A DNA stretch of 64,000 nucleotides. It comes from Sulfitobacter delicatus (GTDB lineage: Bacteria > Pseudomonadota > Alphaproteobacteria > Rhodobacterales > Rhodobacteraceae). The translations under genes and the position numbers were made by a program. The DNA lies in assembly GCF_900102535.1 (NCBI RefSeq), contig NZ_FNBP01000001.1, positions 248,001 to 312,000 on the forward strand. Direction: 5' to 3'. Under the pieces are notes generated by a model. It ran no database searches. It was not told the origin of the DNA and saw only the letters and a program-made list of their open reading frames with translations. Positions within the stretch are counted from its first letter, which is position 1, and every line of letters starts with the position of its first letter. This document shows positions 41,984 through 50,455 of the stretch, piece after piece.

Positions 41984-42994
41984 ATGAGCACTACGTCTAT
42001 CGGCGACCTTGCCCAGTCCTTCATGCTGCGCAATCGCAATACGGCCCTCAAACAAGAGATGGCGCGACTAACAACCGAGCTCTCGACCGGTCAGGTCGCG
42101 GACACCCGCGAAGTTCTCGGCGGCAACTACAGCTATCTGACAGAGATCGAGCGTAAGTTGGAAACGCTTACGGGCTATGACGTGGCCACTACCGAGGCCA
42201 ACCATATGGCCAGCGCAATGCAATCGGCGCTGGAACGGGTTGAAAGCCTCGGCACTGATCTGTCGCTCAGCCTGATTGCCGCTGGCACAAGCGCGGTAGG
42301 CACATCGAAATCCGTGGTCGCCGCCGACGCGCGTAACGCGATGGCCGCCTTAGTCGGCACAATGAATTCCAACATCGCCGGCCGCAGCATGTTCAGCGGC
42401 ACCGCAACGGACCGCGCCCCCCTACCGGACGACAGCACCCTCCTCGACGCGCTAAAAACCGCGATCACCGGCGCCGGGGCCACCACGCCGACAGATATTA
42501 TGGCAGCGGCAACGAATTGGTTTAACGATCCCGCAGGCTTTGCAGCGACGGCCTATCAAGGCTCTGCCGCCGCATTGGCCCCGATGACGCTCTCCGAGAC
42601 AGAGAGCGTAACGCTCGATATCCGCGCCACGGACCCTGACCTGAAAACCATGCTGCGCCTCACTGCCGTCGCCGCTTTGGCAGAGGATCCTGCGCTAGCC
42701 CTGAGCGAACCCGAGCAGACCGAATTGTTCGAGATGACCGGGCAGCAGATGTTGGCCGGACGCGATGGCTTAACCTCGCTTCGTGCAGCTGTGGGCTTTG
42801 CCGAAAGCCGCATCGAACAGGTCAGCAGCCGGAACGCGGCTGAAGAAACCAGCCTTGATTATGCCAAGGCCAATCTGCTTGCCTCGGACCCATATGACGC
42901 CGCGACCAAGTTGGAGGAAGTCCAATTTCAATTGCAGAGCCTGTATTCTGTAACCGTACGCATGTCGCAGCTGTCTTTGGTCAATTTCCTATGA
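41984..42994 (+). CDS. flgL: Flagellar hook-filament junction protein FlgL
   Basis: A 336-residue flagellin-related junction protein (HAP3). It begins SIGDLAQSFMLRNRNTALKQEMARLTTELSTGQVADTR, the conserved FlgL/flagellin N-terminal coiled coil, and ends with AATKLEEVQFQLQSLYSVTVRMSQLSLVNFL. The position directly after flgK and the lack of a flagellin-like variable core support FlgL and not flagellin. Its stop overlaps the flgI start by 4 bases. Confidence 0.92.
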   Translation: MSTTSIGDLAQSFMLRNRNTALKQEMARLTTELSTGQVADTREVLGGNYSYLTEIERKLETLTGYDVATTEANHMASAMQSALERVESLGTDLSLSLIAAGTSAVGTSKSVVAADARNAMAALVGTMNSNIAGRSMFSGTATDRAPLPDDSTLLDALKTAITGAGATTPTDIMAAATNWFNDPAGFAATAYQGSAAALAPMTLSETESVTLDIRATDPDLKTMLRLTAVAALAEDPALALSEPEQTELFEMTGQQMLAGRDGLTSLRAAVGFAESRIEQVSSRNAAEETSLDYAKANLLASDPYDAATKLEEVQFQLQSLYSVTVRMSQLSLVNFL

Positions 42995-44094
42995 TCCGGT
43001 TGCTCGCATTTCTCGCAATTTGCCTAACCTTTGCCCTGCCCGTCGCGGCGGGCCCGGTGCGGATCAAGGATCTGGTCGACTTCGACGGGGTGCGCGGCAA
43101 TGACCTTGTTGGTTACGGGCTGGTTGTCGGTCTCGACGGCAGCGGCGACGGGCTGCGAAATGCGCCTTTTACCGAAGACATTATGACCAACATCCTCGAG
43201 CGGCTTGGGGTCAATGTTACCGGAGAGCAGTTTCGCCCAAAAAACGTCGCCGCCGTGCTCGTTACTGCGACGCTTCCTCCCTTTGCCCGCGCGGGTGGGC
43301 AGGTTGACGTCACGGTTTCCGCAATCGGGGATGCGAAAAGCCTGATGGGCGGTACCCTTATCATGACTCCGATGAATGCAGCCGACGGTCAGATCTACGC
43401 GGTGGCACAGGGAACCATTATCGCGGGCGGCGCGAAGGCCGAAGGCGAAGCGGGTGGCGTCACCCAAGGTGTACCGACATCAGGGACCATCCCTTCCGGC
43501 GCGCGCGTAGAACGTGAAATCGAGTTCAAACTCTCTGCGCTGGAGGAGCTTCGCCTCGCGTTGCGCGAAGCGGACTTTACGACTGCAGGTCGGATCGAAC
43601 AGGCCATCAATCGCGATTTCGGTCGGCGCGTCGCTGTGATGCTCGACAGCGGCACCGTGCAACTTGACGTTCCCGCGACACGCATGGCCTCAGTGGCCCA
43701 TGCGCTCGGTCGGATCGAAAACATCCGGGTCGAGCCGGAACGCAAAGCGCGGGTCGTGGTTGATCAACGGTCCGGTACAATCGTGATGGGCGAGGATGTG
43801 CGCATCTCGCGGGTCGCGGTGTCGCAGGGCAATCTCACCCTGCGCATTCAGGAAACGCCGCTGGTTTCACAGCCCAATCCGTTTTCCGAAGGTGAAACTG
43901 TCGTTGTTCCTCGCACAAATGCCGAGATCCGCGAAGAGCCCGGTATTGGCCTCGCCGAAGTACCGAATGGGACGTCACTATCGGAGGTTATCGCCGGCCT
44001 TAATGCGCTTGGCGTCTCACCGCGGGACATGATCGACATTCTGAAGAGCATTAAGGCAGCAGGCGCGCTGCATGCCGAATTTGTTGTTCGGTAA
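42991..44094 (+). CDS. flgI: Flagellar P-ring protein FlgI
   Basis: A 367-residue periplasmic ring subunit with a cleaved signal peptide (LLAFLAICLTFALPVAAG). Family blocks: RIKDLVDFDGVRGNDLVGYGLVVGLDGSGDG, NVAAVLVTATLPPFARAGGQVDVTVSAIGDA and the C-terminal LNALGVSPRDMIDILKSIKAAGALHAEFVVR. It forms the bearing in the peptidoglycan layer and is exported by Sec, unlike its rod and hook neighbours. It closes the motB-flgE-flgK-flgL-flgI group and ends 7 bases from the convergent flippase-like gene. Confidence 0.97.
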   Translation: MIRLLAFLAICLTFALPVAAGPVRIKDLVDFDGVRGNDLVGYGLVVGLDGSGDGLRNAPFTEDIMTNILERLGVNVTGEQFRPKNVAAVLVTATLPPFARAGGQVDVTVSAIGDAKSLMGGTLIMTPMNAADGQIYAVAQGTIIAGGAKAEGEAGGVTQGVPTSGTIPSGARVEREIEFKLSALEELRLALREADFTTAGRIEQAINRDFGRRVAVMLDSGTVQLDVPATRMASVAHALGRIENIRVEPERKARVVVDQRSGTIVMGEDVRISRVAVSQGNLTLRIQETPLVSQPNPFSEGETVVVPRTNAEIREEPGIGLAEVPNGTSLSEVIAGLNALGVSPRDMIDILKSIKAAGALHAEFVVR

Positions 44095-44101
44095 CGACAC
44101 T

Positions 44102-45298
44102 TCAGGTCAACCGGATACGCCGAAATAGAACTGCGGTTAATCCAGGCCAAACCCCACGCGTACGGCCAATGATAAGAGCGGCGCAGGCGATGGTGGCCAA
44201 CTGCACAGCCGCATAGACTTGCGCTAATCCGAGTGGGGTCGAGATGCGCAGGCTATAGGTCAGAGCAGCCAATAGCAAAACGCCGACGAAACTGATTAAA
44301 GCCCATTCTCGACGGTGCCCGGTGAGGCTCAATAACACCGGCGCTGCGCCGAGAAGCGCAGGTGCCAAAGCCCCCAGCAATATCCACAAAAGCACCGTGA
44401 CATCACCGCTGGCAAAAGGGCTGAAATGCGGGGTGATGTAGGGCTGGATCACCAAAATTCCCACGCTTACACCCCCTCCAATAAGCAAGAGACCTAGGTT
44501 CAGCCGCGCGGCATCCGCGGCGAACTCCGCAGCCAGACTCGGCGCGCTATTTCTCTTAAGCCGTTCGCGCGTAGCGGCCTGCACAGAACTGAGTGTGAAT
44601 ATGGTGAGCAGTCCACCCGCACGCATCCCAATATAGCCTGCTGCCGGAACTGGCGAGAGAACACAGGGAAGGATCAGGATATCCGCCACTTTCAGCAATG
44701 CAGGGCCAAAGGCTAGCACTGTCTTTCGCAACTGCGGCTGCCGTGGTGACCCTACTTCGCTGAATGGAGATGGTAAGCCCTGCAGTAGCGTCACTGCTAC
44801 CGCGAGCCATAAAAGAAGCAGCGCTGACAACAGTAGCCCAGCATCGATTTCCGAGATCTCATCGAGCCCCCAAAGAAGAGCGGCCGCGAAAACCATTCGA
44901 AGAGGGAAAATGTTGTATCTATTTTGATGCAAAGCGCTGCGTTGTGCGGCAGCGAGATTAGAAACCGACAAAGCCAAACTGGCACCAGCGATATAAAGCA
45001 TACTGATCGGCTGACCAATCAGCAGCGGCATCGGTGCCACCGCGAAAAGCACTCCCAGCATCGCGACAAACGCCACCCATCGCAGCATGATGCTTGCGAG
45101 CGAGTGCGACCAACTGAAAAGATGCGTCTCTCGATCGATTGACACCCAGCCGGTAACCAAAAGCCGCCCAATTACCTCGGCTATCGTCAGCGCAACGAGA
45201 ACCAAGCTGAAATCACTCGGTATCATGACCTCGTTTGCTATGACCGCAAAAGAAAGCCACCCCCCGGCCAAAAGTACTGCGCCAGCAGCCGAAGGCAT
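44102..45298 (-). CDS. Flippase-like multi-spanning membrane protein
   Basis: A protein of 398 residues, almost entirely hydrophobic, with about 11-12 predicted membrane segments and short loops. The layout, with repeated helix pairs and the line PALLKVADILILPCVLSPVPAAGYIGMRAG, resembles oligosaccharide flippases (Wzx/MATE-like), where A-x-x-x-D-x-x-x-L and G-x-x-x-x-A/R are common; the match is loose and I do not call a substrate. GGAGG lies 8 bases before ATG 45298, so longer starts are rejected. It follows fliP by 154 bases in the same direction inside the flagellar locus, so a link to flagellar glycans or export is possible but unproven. Confidence 0.72.
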   Translation of the reverse strand: MPSAAGAVLLAGGWLSFAVIANEVMIPSDFSLVLVALTIAEVIGRLLVTGWVSIDRETHLFSWSHSLASIMLRWVAFVAMLGVLFAVAPMPLLIGQPISMLYIAGASLALSVSNLAAAQRSALHQNRYNIFPLRMVFAAALLWGLDEISEIDAGLLLSALLLLWLAVAVTLLQGLPSPFSEVGSPRQPQLRKTVLAFGPALLKVADILILPCVLSPVPAAGYIGMRAGGLLTIFTLSSVQAATRERLKRNSAPSLAAEFAADAARLNLGLLLIGGGVSVGILVIQPYITPHFSPFASGDVTVLLWILLGALAPALLGAAPVLLSLTGHRREWALISFVGVLLLAALTYSLRISTPLGLAQVYAAVQLATIACAALIIGRTRGVWPGLTAVLFRRIRLT

Positions 45299-45452
45299 GT
45301 TCGGTGCCTCCGCTATGTTCGAATATCCCACCTGACAGCTCCTGCAGATCGCGCCACCCCGACGCATTTGCAGAATGACGCGGCGTGGCTTTCTGTCGGC
45401 TTAACCTGCGCTCTTCTTTGCCACCGCTTTGTCTTAAGCTGTCGGCATCTGC

Positions 45453-46193
45453 CTAAAAGTAACTGCGCACGAGGCTGCCCGCGATCAGGCTCCAGCCGTC
45501 TGCAACAACGAAGAATGCCAGTTTGAATGGCAGAGAAACCACCGCCGGCGGCACCATCATCATCCCCATAGACATCAGTATCGCAGCGACAACGAGGTCG
45601 ATGATCAGGAATGGCAGGTAAATCAAAAATCCGATCTGAAAGGCCCGCGCGATCTCAGACAATAGGAATGAGGGGATTAACACGGACAAGGGCGCGTCTG
45701 CTGTGGGTTCGGCTGCCAGTGTGGCAGGGCGCAGCTCGGCCATGGCAAAAAAGGTGTCCGGATCCAACCGTGCGGCCATAAAGCCGCGAAACGGCTCCAG
45801 TGTGCGTGCGAAGGCCGTCTCAATATCGATCTGCTCATTCGTTAACGGCTCTATCCCGTTTTCCCAAGCGGCGGTGAAGACCGGCTCCATAATAAAATAT
45901 GAGAGAAACAGCGCGAGGCTGACAATCAGCATATTCGGTGGAGATTGCTGCAACCCAATAGCCTGCCGTAGGATCGACAGCACGGTGACGATGAAGGGAA
46001 AGCAGGTCACCATAATCGCTAGACCGGGCGCGAGGCTCAGTACCGTGATGAGCACGAAAAGCTGGATCGTGCGCGCACTGATAGAACTGTCATCCCCAAG
46101 CGAGAACGAAAATTCTTGCGCGTCTGCTATTGCCGGGAATGACAAAAATACGATCGCAAGAAGCAATCGGACATATCGGCCCCTTCCACTCAC
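45453..46193 (-). CDS. fliP: Flagellar export gate protein FliP
   Basis: A 246-residue export-gate subunit with a signal peptide (about 1-25, ending AIADAQ) and four membrane segments. TIQLFVLITVLSLAPGLAIMVTCFPFIVTVLSILRQAIG and MGMMMVPPAVVSLPFKLAFFVVADGWSLI are the two FliP signature blocks. With FliQ and FliR it forms the export channel. The GTG start overlaps the fliN stop by 4 bases. FliO, which often precedes FliP, is not visible. Confidence 0.97.
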   Translation of the reverse strand: MSGRGRYVRLLLAIVFLSFPAIADAQEFSFSLGDDSSISARTIQLFVLITVLSLAPGLAIMVTCFPFIVTVLSILRQAIGLQQSPPNMLIVSLALFLSYFIMEPVFTAAWENGIEPLTNEQIDIETAFARTLEPFRGFMAARLDPDTFFAMAELRPATLAAEPTADAPLSVLIPSFLLSEIARAFQIGFLIYLPFLIIDLVVAAILMSMGMMMVPPAVVSLPFKLAFFVVADGWSLIAGSLVRSYF

Positions 46194-46477
46194 AGGCTTT
46201 TTTGTAGGTCCACAACTTCAGTCAGGCGCACCATCAGCTGTCCCGTGGTGTCGCCCTCTTGCTCCTCCAATTGGCCGCGCGCGATAAGGCGGTCACCTAC
46301 ATAGAGCTCAACCGGGTCGTCCATACGACTGTCCAGCGTCAGCACAGCGTTTTCTCCGAGCATGACCAAATCCCGGATTAGGGGGCGAGCTTTGCCGACG
46401 CAGACATTTACTTCGATCGGTACAGATGTGAAAGGGTTCGATAAGTCGGCGGCGGGGGCCGTTGGGGTGCTATCCAC
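46190..46477 (-). CDS. fliN: Flagellar motor switch protein FliN
   Basis: A short 95-residue FliN. The SpoA domain is NPFTSVPIEVNVCVGKARPLIRDLVMLGENAVLTLDSRMDDPVELYVGDRLIARGQL, the usual C-ring fold. GTG 46477 has AGGAGA exactly 6 bases upstream and overlaps the fliH stop by 8 bases; a longer ATG frame to 46579 lies inside fliH and is rejected. FliN forms the lower C ring and docks FliH-FliI. FliM and FliG, its partners, are outside the window. Confidence 0.93.
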   Translation of the reverse strand: MDSTPTAPAADLSNPFTSVPIEVNVCVGKARPLIRDLVMLGENAVLTLDSRMDDPVELYVGDRLIARGQLEEQEGDTTGQLMVRLTEVVDLQKSL

Positions 46478-47072
46478 GGGGAATCTCCTGTCGGGATTGT
46501 AGGAAGAAGGCGTCGAGTGCTTCAGCCATACCGCCGAGCACCGCATCAAGATTGATTTCCCGCTCGTTTGTCTCAGCACGCAAATAGACTTGGCCGGGAC
46601 TGAGGGCCGGTTCTGCGGTCAACGAAAACGGGGGTTTGATTTTTAGGTTCAGGGCGTCCTGGATCGCGTCCAGTTGCGGGGGGGAGACAGCAATTTCTAT
46701 TCCCCCCTCTGCATTGGCCACGAGCATTTTGTTGATCAAGTCGACGATCTGATCAGCCAATGTGGCATGCGCCGCGATAGGTAGGATCTTGGTTACGACG
46801 GTGTGCAGTAGTGGGCGCATGGACGTACAAAGTTTTGAATGCGCCTCGTAATAGGTGAAAGACATATCCTGGAGACTTTGGGCCAACTCAGACGCTATCC
46901 GATCACGGTCAGTCGTGTGGGCTTTTACGGCGTCTTCCCAACCGGCCTGGTAGCCCGCCTCAAAAGACTGCAGTTTTTCATCCTGCATGGCCTCGACGCC
47001 GATCCCGATGCCATCGACATCGCTGACGTCTGCCGTCCCGAAGTCATGGTAACGATGTGACAAGGAACTCAT
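46470..47072 (-). CDS. fliH: FliH-like flagellar export ATPase regulator
   Basis: A 200-residue protein between fliF and fliN. The N-terminal segment has the A/G-rich FEAGYQAGWEDAVKAH helix typical of FliH (GxxxG-like), a central coiled coil (ASELAQSLQDMSFTYYEAHSKL), and a C-terminal domain ANAEGGIEIAVSPPQLDAIQDAL resembling the FliH/HrpE/V-ATPase E subunit. FliH holds FliI at the export gate. Sequence similarity in this family is weak, so the call leans on position. Its start overlaps the fliF stop by 4 bases. Confidence 0.82.
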   Translation of the reverse strand: MSSLSHRYHDFGTADVSDVDGIGIGVEAMQDEKLQSFEAGYQAGWEDAVKAHTTDRDRIASELAQSLQDMSFTYYEAHSKLCTSMRPLLHTVVTKILPIAAHATLADQIVDLINKMLVANAEGGIEIAVSPPQLDAIQDALNLKIKPPFSLTAEPALSPGQVYLRAETNEREINLDAVLGGMAEALDAFFLQSRQEIPRG

Positions 47073-48709
47073 GCGTTCTCTTCCTTGTCCTCAAGCCAAC
47101 TGCGAAGAATCTCGACAGTCTCTTCTTTCCGTTCGCCGATCATAGCGCGCAGCCGATCTACAGGTTCGTCCCCGCCGCCCATCATTGGCAGCCCTGCGAG
47201 TGCAGGTAAGTCTCCGCCCGTACCGTCGGCACCGGCAAATTCTGTTAGATCGGGGAGATCAAACCCCTCAGTTGCAATCTCGCCGGAGAGACCTTCCATC
47301 GTATCCACCTGAGTTGGCAGGTTTGAAGGTGACGCAGGTAGTGCTGGCACTTCCCCGCTTGCTTGATCTGGCGCGCGCGACAATACGGGACGCACGACGA
47401 AGAGCCCGAGGATGAGCGTCACAACTGCGAGGACAGCCATTTGAATTGCGGACATCAGATCAAGATCAATACGGTCCAGAAGTGATGTACCAGCCGCCGT
47501 ACCGCTCGGTGCGATATTTTGCAGAGGCATCGACTTGATTGTGATGATGTCCCCGCGAGTCTCATCATACCCAACGGCTGAGGAAACCAGTTCGCGAAGC
47601 GCCTCGAGTTCTACCTCCTCACGAGGCTGGGCAATGGTCTCGCCCGCGTCATTGGTTGTGACAGGTTCGTTTACCAACACCGCAACAGTGACACGTTTTA
47701 TGGCGCCCGGCGCACGAATGATTTCGCGTTCGGTCTCAGAGACCTCGTAGTTGATCCGCTCACGCGTCTCATTGTTTTGGGACGACGACGCATCCCCTCC
47801 GCCGCCTTCTTGATCGGGAAGGTTGCTGGCGACGGTCACATCCCCGCCACCGGCGTCGCTGGAAGTGTTGTTGCGCTCTTCGGTGTCGGTGCTGATTGCG
47901 ACGCGGCTGTCGGGATCAAAGCGATGTTCTCGGATCGCTTCGCTTTCGGTCACGGTATCGACGCTCACTTCGACAACGGCATTGCCGAAGCCAACCCGCG
48001 CCTCCAACAGACGTTGCACCCGGTCCCGCAGCACTTGCGCTTTGTCATCACCACCAATAGCCGGAACTGCATCCTCGATCTGACCGATCAAAGCGCCGTT
48101 TGAATCAATCACTGCAACATCTTCAGGGGACAAACCCGCGACTGCTGACGCAACAAGGTAGCGCACCGCTTTGGCTTGCGCTGGCGATGCTGCGCCACCA
48201 GTCGGTGTAATAGAGACCGACGCCTTTGGCGTAACACCGCGCTGAAAGGGGTTTGAACCGGTGCTGGCGATATGCACCCGCGCCATCGCGATGTGCGGAT
48301 TAGAAACGATAGTTCGCGCCAATTCACCTTCCTTCGCACGCCAGTAGGCGGCATCAAACATCTGGGAAGTTGTTCCGAATCCGGTCAGGCTATCGAGCAA
48401 TTCGTAACCACGGTTACCGTTTGCTGGCAGCCCTTCGCTGGCGAGGGTCAAACGCAGTTCATCGCGCTCTGGAGCATCCACGAAAATAGATCCGCCGCGC
48501 ACCTCAAAGGTGATCCCGCGCTGCTCCAAGGACCGAACGACATCGCCTGCGGCGCCGTTTTCCAGCCCCGCGTAAAGGAGTGTCATATTCGGCGCTGTCG
48601 CCATGCGGGACATCGCAAGGATCGCGACAAACATCGCTACCGTCGCAAGGATGACAGTGATCTGGCGGCGCAAATCCAGGCCGAACCAGACGTTAAGTAA
48701 TTGCTGCAC
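47069..48709 (-). CDS. fliF: Flagellar MS-ring protein FliF
   Basis: A 546-residue protein that forms the membrane ring of the basal body. Membrane segments at about 15-36 and 417-440 bracket the periplasmic ring-building domains (YAGLENGAAGDVVRSLEQRGI; ASVSITPTGGAASPAQAKAVRYLVASAVAGLSPEDV). The acidic cytoplasmic tail GGDEPVDRLRAMIGERKEETVEILRSWL is the FliG-binding end. A Ser/Asp/Gly-rich low-complexity insert near 285-320 is within family range. It leads the leftward fliF-fliH-fliN-fliP group and is divergent from fliL over a 121-base gap. Confidence 0.96.
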   Translation of the reverse strand: MQQLLNVWFGLDLRRQITVILATVAMFVAILAMSRMATAPNMTLLYAGLENGAAGDVVRSLEQRGITFEVRGGSIFVDAPERDELRLTLASEGLPANGNRGYELLDSLTGFGTTSQMFDAAYWRAKEGELARTIVSNPHIAMARVHIASTGSNPFQRGVTPKASVSITPTGGAASPAQAKAVRYLVASAVAGLSPEDVAVIDSNGALIGQIEDAVPAIGGDDKAQVLRDRVQRLLEARVGFGNAVVEVSVDTVTESEAIREHRFDPDSRVAISTDTEERNNTSSDAGGGDVTVASNLPDQEGGGGDASSSQNNETRERINYEVSETEREIIRAPGAIKRVTVAVLVNEPVTTNDAGETIAQPREEVELEALRELVSSAVGYDETRGDIITIKSMPLQNIAPSGTAAGTSLLDRIDLDLMSAIQMAVLAVVTLILGLFVVRPVLSRAPDQASGEVPALPASPSNLPTQVDTMEGLSGEIATEGFDLPDLTEFAGADGTGGDLPALAGLPMMGGGDEPVDRLRAMIGERKEETVEILRSWLEDKEENA

Positions 48710-48769
48710 AATCGCCTCCGTCTCGCCGGACCTTCTGCCCGACGCTCCCCGACAGATGAACGATCAGCC

Positions 48770-48784
48770 TTAACATTCGGTTAG
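48770..48784. promoter_or_regulatory. CtrA-like box between fliF and fliL
   Basis: TTAA-CATTCGG-TTAG matches TTAA-N7-TTAA with one mismatch. It is 46 bases before the fliL start and 60 before the fliF start, so it could serve both. ACCCGGCTATA follows with the same spacing as at the flgE site and provides a plausible -10 (CTATAT). Confidence 0.6.
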
Positions 48785-48830
48785 TGCAAACCCGGCTATA
48801 TCGAAGAGCAATCAGAAAATTGGACATCTC

Positions 48831-49322
48831 ATGTCAGAAGAAGAGACCGCACCCGATGAAGCGGAAAAAAAGAAGTCAAAGCTGCCCTTGATACTAGGAG
48901 TAGTACTGGGGCTTGCAGGTGCGGGCGGTGGGTTTTTTGCTGTGTCTTCCGGAATGATCCTCGCCCCCGAATCGGCAGAGGTTACTGACGAAACCGCGCC
49001 GGGCGACGTGCCCGCCATACCGGACGTCGCCTTTGTGCCGGTAGAGCCGCTTGTGATTTCGCTACGCGCTCCCGCGCAATCTAAGCATTTGCGATTTCGG
49101 GCTGAGCTCGAAGTGCCGAGCAGCTTTCAGGCCGAAGTGGAAAAGCTCCTGCCGCGGGTCGTGGACGTATTGAACAGCTATCTGCGGGCGCTCGACCCGG
49201 CGGATTTGGAAAGCGCCTCAGCCCTCACTCGGTTGCGCGCCCAAATGCTCAGGCGGGTGCAAACCGTCGCAGGACAAGACCGTGTTAACGATTTGCTGGT
49301 TATGGAATTCGTACTGAATTGA
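48831..49322 (+). CDS. fliL: Flagellar basal-body protein FliL
   Basis: A 163-residue protein with an acidic N-terminal tail, one membrane segment at about 18-42 (LPLILGVVLGLAGAGGGFFAVSSGMIL) and a periplasmic stomatin-like FliL domain (FVPVEPLVISLRAPAQSKHLRFRAELEVP; NDLLVMEFVLN at the end). FliL supports stator function next to MotA/MotB. It opens the fliL-(PflI-like)-motE-like-motA group. A second FliL-like gene lies at 58121-58615. Confidence 0.93.
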   Translation: MSEEETAPDEAEKKKSKLPLILGVVLGLAGAGGGFFAVSSGMILAPESAEVTDETAPGDVPAIPDVAFVPVEPLVISLRAPAQSKHLRFRAELEVPSSFQAEVEKLLPRVVDVLNSYLRALDPADLESASALTRLRAQMLRRVQTVAGQDRVNDLLVMEFVLN

Positions 49323-49332
49323 GAGGACGACC

Positions 49333-49785
49333 ATGGAACTGATTGCAGATATCTTGATGGCGGCAGGGGCCATCGGCGCGGGATTCTATTGTTTCGTCCT
49401 AGGGCGTCGCTTGAACCGGTTTAATGATCTCGAAAGAGGCGTCGGCGGCGCAGTAGCAGTCCTTTCTGCGCAAGTTGACGACCTTTCCAAGACATTGACC
49501 GCAGCCCAGACCACGGCCGCCAAATCAGCAGAAACGCTTAGCGCATTGACCCGCCGGGCCGAGGAAACCTCTCGCCAACTGGAATTACAGATGGCGGCGC
49601 TACGCGATCTGGAAAGTTCTGAGGGCAATCAGACGGAGGTGAACCCCATGCGTGAACCTCGTGCTGAACCGCGCAATGGGGCACCCTCGGGAAAACCCGC
49701 TGACCCAACGACGCCTCCACCTGCGCCGCCTCCATCTGGGGAGCCAATGTTCGTCCGCCATCGCGTAAGTGGAGATGCAGCATGA
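49333..49785 (+). CDS. PflI-like (DUF6468) membrane protein of the flagellar cluster
   Basis: A 150-residue protein with one N-terminal membrane segment (about 4-24), a coiled coil (about 30-95, LSAQVDDLSKTLTAAQTTAAKS) and a Pro-rich, likely disordered tail (PTTPPPAPPPSGEP). This layout and the place after fliL match the alphaproteobacterial family that includes Caulobacter PflI, which helps position the flagellum; I make this link from architecture, not from a conserved site. The stop overlaps the motE-like start by 4 bases. Confidence 0.65.
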   Translation: MELIADILMAAGAIGAGFYCFVLGRRLNRFNDLERGVGGAVAVLSAQVDDLSKTLTAAQTTAAKSAETLSALTRRAEETSRQLELQMAALRDLESSEGNQTEVNPMREPRAEPRNGAPSGKPADPTTPPPAPPPSGEPMFVRHRVSGDAA

Positions 49786-50390
49786 AAGTCTTTCGCAAGA
49801 CAAAATACAAACGCCGTGTGGGTCGAGGATCTGTCCTCCTGATCGCAAGCCTACTGATTACGTCAGCTATGCTTCGCATCGGTGCTGGCTTGGATATCGC
49901 GGTCGCAGGTGGCACCAGCCCGGAAAAGATTCAAACAGTAGAACCGACAGCTTCCAAGCAACAGAAGCATGGACAAGACCGCGCGGAAATGGGCCGCCTT
50001 CTTGCAGCGCTGCAAGAGCGTGAGGCGCGGCTGGACGAACGTGAACAGAAAATCGATGCGCGCACCAAAGCACTCGCGGTCGCCAGCGAAGAAATTGAAG
50101 GACGGCTGCAAGCGCTTGAGGAAACCGAAGCGCGTCTGCGAGAGACCTTGGCGCTGGCTGATGGGGCGGCGGAGGGCGATCTCGCGAGGCTAACAACTGT
50201 CTACGAAAGCATGAAACCCAAAGATGCTGCTGCGCTTTTCCAGACCATGGAACCTGATTTTGCCGCGGGTTTTCTGGGCCGTATGCGCCCAGAATTTGCA
50301 GCCGCGATCATGGCCGGGCTCCCACCCGACGTCGCCTATTCCATCAGTGCAATTCTCGCTGGTCGCAATGCATCCGTGCCCAAAAGCTGA
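49782..50390 (+). CDS. motE: MotE-like protein with MgtE N-terminal-type domain
   Basis: A 202-residue protein with a basic N-terminus, one membrane segment or signal anchor (about 17-36), a long coiled coil at about 68-125 (LLAALQEREARLDEREQKIDARTKALAV) and a C-terminal MgtE_N-like domain at about 135-195 (YESMKPKDAAALFQTMEPDFAAGFLGRMRPEFAAAIMAGL). In Sinorhizobium MotE is a periplasmic chaperone for the motor protein MotC; no recognisable MotC is present here. It precedes motA by 65 bases. Confidence 0.8.
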   Translation: MKVFRKTKYKRRVGRGSVLLIASLLITSAMLRIGAGLDIAVAGGTSPEKIQTVEPTASKQQKHGQDRAEMGRLLAALQEREARLDEREQKIDARTKALAVASEEIEGRLQALEETEARLRETLALADGAAEGDLARLTTVYESMKPKDAAALFQTMEPDFAAGFLGRMRPEFAAAIMAGLPPDVAYSISAILAGRNASVPKS

Positions 50391-50455
50391 CCCGCTGAGG
50401 GTTTGTTAATTCAACTCTGAAAGACTGAGTTCACAGGTCTCAGCTGGGGAAAGAC

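Noticed and set aside
49863-50196. Minus-strand frames across the motE-like gene
   Set aside because: Antisense to a coupled gene with clear coiled-coil and MgtE_N-like domain.
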